From an uncultured bacterium (lineage in GTDB: Bacteria > Bacteroidota > Bacteroidia > Chitinophagales > CAIODY01), in contig CAIQHW010000307.1 in the NCBI GenBank assembly GCA_903871715.1, positions 1 through 7,942 on the forward strand: a stretch of DNA of 7,942 bases, read 5' to 3'. A program made the translations under genes and the position numbers. Of the stretch, positions 6,401 to 7,942 are shown one piece after another. Position 1 is the first letter of the stretch. Each line of letters starts with the position of its first letter. The notes below the pieces were generated by a model. The model was not told the origin of the DNA, ran no database searches, and saw only the letters and a list, made by a program, of their open reading frames with translations.

Positions 6401-7891
6401 TGTTGCTGCTAATGTTGCTGAAGCTGATGTGCTTCCGCAGAATTGAACACCTTGCCCATTAGTTGAGGTAACAACGACATTATCATTAAATAAAGTACCT
6501 GCTGATAACCAACTCACATAAATTGCTCCCAAATTGTTAGTGGGTGTGTTGTTGAAAGAAACAGGCGAAGCAAAAATATTATTACTACTATTGTAAGCCA
6601 CATAAATATAGCTGCTTCCTGCATTATTAAAAGTTGTTGAAGCATTAAATTGGTCCGCATTTCCATTACCCAACAAAATATATCCCGAACCATTATTGGT
6701 GATAGTTGTAGCAGCATTGAAAATATTACTTCCGCTACTATTGTCGCTTGTTGTTCCTGTTTTGGTAACATTGACATTACCATTAAAAGTTGCTCCGCTA
6801 AAATAAATGCTAGGTACAGTTGCCGTCAAAGCACCACCAATCAAGGTATTTCGAGCAAATGATAAAGAGGTATTAGTGCCAGTAAATGTTAAATTGATGG
6901 GTGCATTTCCTAATTGAGTAAATGTGTTTAAGTTCAAGTATCCTGCATTAAATCCTGCGCTGCCCACTTTGATTGTTTTGCCTGAAGCCAATGTGGGTGT
7001 GCCATTGCCCGCTTGATAGCCCAACATAATTCCACCCGAACCAGTTGAAGAAACAATGATAGAATCGTTGAATAAATCATTGGAATTATAACCCAACATA
7101 AAATAGCCAGTGTTGCTTTGTTGATTGATGGTGCACGATGCGTTGAAAATATTTTGAACTTGATTATTGTGATTAGATGTACCAGCAGTTTTGGTAAATA
7201 CTGCAGTTGAATTAAATGTACCACCTTCAATCCAAACATCAGGTGCAGTAACATTGAAAGGTGCATTGAATATACAGTTGGCAGTTGTTTTATAAATATA
7301 AAATGCCGCTGTACCTGTCATGTTTAAATTAATGCCGACAGCATTTCCTAATTGTATAAAACCGCCTAGCGCCAAAAATCCTGCACTAAATCCTGCGCCG
7401 CCCACTGTGATTGTTTTACCTGCGGCTAACGTTGGTGATCCAGTTCCAGAATTGAAACCTATATAAATGCCACCTGAGCCTGATGATGTAACAATAATAT
7501 TATCGTTAAACAAATCGTTCGAGTTGTAGCCCAACATAAAATAGCCAGTGTTGCTTTGTTGATTGATAGTACAAGTAGAATTAAAAATGTTTTGGATTTG
7601 CGAATTATGGTAAAAACACGAAAATAAAAATGGGTATAGATTTCTCCGAGAGGTTCTTTTTATTATTAAATATATAATCAATGCTTGTAGTAATGTTATT
7701 AGGGGACCAACTGCACTCATCAAAGTATAATGCCAATCTTTATCATAAGAAAGTTTAGCTGGATAAGCTTTATTCAATGTCATTATCATTTCATAACCCA
7801 ACAATTCACCCATCACCCAATGTGTACATTCATGGATCAAAAATGTAAGTATTACTGCAATTAGAGAGTAAGCTATATATTTTAAACTCAA
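3434..7891 (-). CDS. Giant repeat protein with T9SS sorting domain, headed by a membrane metallopeptidase-like fragment
   Basis: One unbroken frame of 1485 codons. It starts at a TTG (7889-7891) just two codons after an in-frame TAA; no ATG comes before codon 27. Residues 1-94 resemble the beginning of a membrane zinc peptidase. Residues 95-961 are five tandem repeat units, with a partial sixth to about 1044, each built from short rungs carrying FNG/FNN/FNA motifs that suggest a parallel beta-helix. Residues 1045-1290 form a stalk with SYVNGPMRYQ and NFPVG motifs seen in Bacteroidota surface proteins. Residues 1291-1390 are FN3-like (VLPIELLFFNAKK to NYYRLKQFNMDG). Residues about 1408-1485 are a T9SS type-A-like sorting domain ending KSFKIVK. 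Residues 95-1485 therefore fit a secreted, surface-anchored adhesin or structural protein. The N-terminus is not a cleavable signal peptide, and with two membrane spans it would leave the repeats on the wrong side for T9SS. The full frame is certain; that it is one functional protein is doubtful. Confidence 0.75.
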   Translation of the reverse strand: MSLKYIAYSLIAVILTFLIHECTHWVMGELLGYEMIMTLNKAYPAKLSYDKDWHYTLMSAVGPLITLLQALIIYLIIKRTSRRNLYPFLFSCFYHNSQIQNIFNSTCTINQQSNTGYFMLGYNSNDLFNDNIIVTSSGSGGIYIGFNSGTGSPTLAAGKTITVGGAGFSAGFLALGGFIQLGNAVGINLNMTGTAAFYIYKTTANCIFNAPFNVTAPDVWIEGGTFNSTAVFTKTAGTSNHNNQVQNIFNASCTINQQSNTGYFMLGYNSNDLFNDSIIVSSTGSGGIMLGYQAGNGTPTLASGKTIKVGSAGFNAGYLNLNTFTQLGNAPINLTFTGTNTSLSFARNTLIGGALTATVPSIYFSGATFNGNVNVTKTGTTSDNSSGSNIFNAATTITNNGSGYILLGNGNADQFNASTTFNNAGSSYIYVAYNSSNNIFASPVSFNNTPTNNLGAIYVSWLSAGTLFNDNVVVTSTNGQGVQFCGSTSASATLAATRTITIGAGGFSAGLLSLKQFTQVGNTPQTLNLTGTAQLYFGSTATFNGDIVTSSPSIFFNGGTFNRTVNAIKTGATNDASPGGNTFNSTFTITNTGSGYFLMGNGNPDVFNASATFNNQSSGQNMYVAYNSTGNIFNGDVIFNNQPTSSGLWIYPNYSGINTQFNGNIIVNNVNGGGIYFGTSVGTATLASGKTISIGSSGFNSGGLIFRNFTQVGTTAQTLTATGTGYIQFSSPNTTFNGTVTTASPGIFFNGATFNADVIAAKNGSTNDASSGGNTFNGSFNITNTGAGYFLMGNGNPDVFNGSATFNNQSSGQHMYSAYNSTGNIFNGDVTFNNQPASSGLWIYPNYMGINTQFNGNIIINNVNAGGIYFGPSTGTATLASGKTISIGGNGFNSGGLIFRNFTQIGTTAQTLGTTGTSYIQFSSPNTTFNGAITTTSPGLFFNGAIFNGTINSTKNGVTNDASTGANIFNAASTFTNNGTGYLLMTNGTADTYNSDVTFVQSNTGPVYPNYNNNSNYNGNLTITSPSSTAITFGAGNGTATFAGISAQNINATTGTPAPIFTRLVMNNTNGGVTLNSTPINVSTSLIFTSGLLTTTTTNILTMLNASTVAVGNALSTSYVNGPMRYQKSSSGASTLNFPVGNWKECRPIALTVSHSSGTLYNYQTQFYNSSAAALNYTLPATVNKVSIQHYYTINRTDASNTSQPSTGLSGNQVIQIFFGTDDGVSDGSKLTIVKNIYTTPTKWYDIGGMGAPAYNNGNPLVGSVTSTSVPTAFNSFSTFALANDNGGVNVLPIELLFFNAKKNDNKVDLIWSTATETNNNYFDVEKSNDGENFVSLTNVPSQAPQGNSRITLNYVTTDSMPFVGYNYYRLKQFNMDGTFEYSPIVAIEFTGSGAADEDEKVELLNSLTAPTLRITTPASWGNSVYTLEMYNDAGQLMKQAEKITVDGGSSEVKDVDLGGMAHGIYVAVLSNTTQKRKKSFKIVK
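3437..3670 (-). other. T9SS type-A-like C-terminal sorting domain
   Basis: Residues 1408-1485. It shows the typical strand order: YTLEMYNDAGQLMKQ, a GGSSEVKDVDL strand, GMAHGIYVAVL, and a basic end KRKKSFKIVK. The usual opening YPNP motif is replaced by TAPTLRITTPASWG, so it is a diverged member. Such domains direct outer-membrane translocation by T9SS and are removed when the cargo is attached to the surface. Confidence 0.8.
3722..4021 (-). other. FN3-like domain within the giant protein
   Basis: Residues 1291-1390. The pattern VLPIELLFFNAKK, IWSTATETNNNYFDVEKSND, GENF and GYNYYRLKQFNMDG followed by YSPIV is the widespread Bacteroidota domain usually found just before a T9SS sorting domain. 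It probably acts as a spacer between the repeat region and the anchor. Confidence 0.8.
4760..5008 (-). repeat. Repeat unit 6, partial (about 83 residues)
   Basis: Residues 962-1044. The first rungs match units 3-5 (ASTGANIFNAASTFTNNGTG, GYLLMTNGTADTYN, YPNYNNNSNYNGNLTI, FGAGNGTATFAG). The unit then stops before the GKTI block and runs into the stalk. The AYNS/IFNG rung is also missing, so this is a degraded or capping repeat. Confidence 0.75.
5009..5587 (-). repeat. Repeat unit 5, long form (193 residues)
   Basis: Residues 769-961, opening ASSGGNTFNGSF and ending TKNGVTND. It is the gap-free tandem partner of unit 4. Differences between the two are scattered mainly over small or hydrophobic positions (S/G, V/I, T/A), as expected for a solenoid with a conserved core. 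Confidence 0.88.
5588..6166 (-). repeat. Repeat unit 4, long form (193 residues)
   Basis: Residues 576-768, opening ASPGGNTFNSTF. It has exactly the same length as unit 5 (579 bp) and is, counted by eye, roughly four-fifths identical to it in protein, with no gaps. Invariant stretches include GYFLMGNGNPDVFN, SSGLWIYPNY, TLASGKTISIG and YIQFSSPNTTFNG. It splits into about eight rungs of 16-29 residues, most marked by FN followed by a small residue. Confidence 0.88.
6167..6742 (-). repeat. Repeat unit 3, long form (192 residues)
   Basis: Residues 384-575. It has the full rung series: NIFNAATTITNNGSGYILLG, QFNASTTFNN, AYNSSNNIFASPVSFNN, LFNDNVVV, then TLAATRTITIGAGGF, FTQVGNTPQTLNLTG and TFNRTVNAIKTGATND. 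It is the most diverged of the three long units. Confidence 0.85.
6743..7171 (-). repeat. Repeat unit 2, short form (143 residues)
   Basis: Residues 241-383. It opens HNNQVQNIFN, repeats GYFMLGYNSNDLFND from unit 1, then TLASGKTIKVGSAGF and a TFNGNVNVTKTGTTSD end. Like unit 1 it lacks the block of roughly 48 residues with TFNN and AYNS motifs that units 3-5 carry, so the repeat exists in two lengths in one protein. Confidence 0.85.
7172..7609 (-). repeat. Repeat unit 1, short form (146 residues)
   Basis: Residues 95-240. It opens HNSQIQNIFN and contains GYFMLGYNSNDLFND, the TLAAGKTITVGGAGF block and a closing TFNSTAVFTKTAG linker. Its DNA shares a perfectly identical 38-base stretch with unit 2 (7530-7567 and 7092-7129), exactly one unit (438 bp) apart, so the two are a recent duplication or are kept alike by recombination. 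The fusion point with the peptidase-like fragment is its first codon. Confidence 0.85.
7610..7891 (-). pseudogene. Truncated 5' part of an M50-like membrane zinc metallopeptidase gene, fused in frame to the repeat protein
   Basis: Residues 1-94 contain a hydrophobic helix (about 4-19) running into HECTH at 20-24, an HExxH zinc-binding motif beside a membrane segment as in site-2-protease-like (M50) proteins. A second span follows the SAVGPLITLLQALIIYLII stretch (59-77), then basic residues KRTSRRN and the start of a third hydrophobic stretch YPFLFSCFY (86-94). The sequence then changes abruptly to repeat-unit sequence at H95. Any downstream catalytic part, such as the second metal-ligand motif of the family, is absent, so protease activity is not expected. 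Codon use differs from the rest: ATA for 7 of 10 Ile and four CTA Leu codons in 94. Family assignment rests on motif and topology only. Confidence 0.6.
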
Positions 7892-7942
7892 TTTTTTTTA
7901 TTTTTCTTACTTTAAAAGATTAGTATCAATGGATTTTAAAAA

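Noticed and set aside
4926..6446. Three similar hydrophobic plus-strand reading frames (4926-5132, 5472-5711, 6057-6446) resembling a small protein family
   Set aside because: They are antisense to the same position in repeat units 4-6; their mutual similarity comes from the tandem repeat, and they have no promoter or start context of their own.
6514..7266. Two minus-strand reading frames (6514-6783 and 6934-7266) with hydrophobic, Met/Leu-rich products
   Set aside because: They lie wholly inside the giant gene in another frame of the same strand, and their composition is what a frame-shifted FN-rich repeat yields.
4760..7609. CRISPR-like or intergenic tandem repeat array
   Set aside because: The period is 430-580 bp, a multiple of three, and the frame stays open throughout: these are protein-coding repeats.
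7610..7891. Active membrane protease domain as part of a new adhesin-protease fusion
   Set aside because: Only the HExxH part is present; the rest of the catalytic fold is missing and the topology does not suit T9SS export.
7892..7942. Promoter for the minus-strand giant gene
   Set aside because: Only 51 bases are visible and no clear TAnnTTTG box is present, only loosely similar A/T-rich sequence.

Overview
The window looks like a chromosomal fragment from an AT-rich member of the Bacteroidota, possibly a Chitinophagales- or Sphingobacteriales-like lineage. Three things point there: a giant repeat protein ending in a type IX secretion (T9SS) type-A-like sorting domain, a large AsmA-family protein of the Bacteroidota style, and start regions that lack Shine-Dalgarno sequences and carry TAnnTTTG-type promoter boxes. 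The lineage below phylum is a guess.

Layout. Positions 1-2509 (minus) hold most of an AsmA-family envelope protein, cut off at its C-terminus by the window edge. A 162-bp divergent spacer (2510-2671) carries a likely promoter for it and a weaker candidate for the gene facing the other way. Positions 2672-3421 (plus) encode LptB, the ATPase of the lipopolysaccharide export machine. Twelve bases separate the LptB stop from the stop of the convergent gene, and both stops lie in an imperfect inverted repeat. Positions 3434-7891 (minus) are one uninterrupted 1485-codon frame: five tandem repeat units and a partial sixth, probably a beta-helix, then a stalk, an FN3-like domain and a T9SS sorting domain. 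Positions 7892-7942 hold only a short upstream stretch with no supportable feature.

The genes share an envelope theme. AsmA-family proteins are implicated in lipid traffic between the membranes, LptB powers LPS export, and T9SS cargo is anchored to a form of LPS in the species where this has been studied. The divergent and convergent arrangement means they are not one operon.

The most striking observation is at the 5' end of the giant gene. Its first 94 codons do not look like a secreted adhesin. They encode the beginning of a membrane zinc-metallopeptidase-like protein (HECTH motif, two clear transmembrane segments), broken off where repeat unit 1 begins. This segment uses the Ile codon ATA in 7 of 10 cases, against 0 of 17 in lptB. 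It is therefore either a recombination-made gene fusion or a chimeric assembly join. The second notable item is the repeat itself, which comes in a long form (192-193 residues) and a short form (143-146 residues) within one protein.
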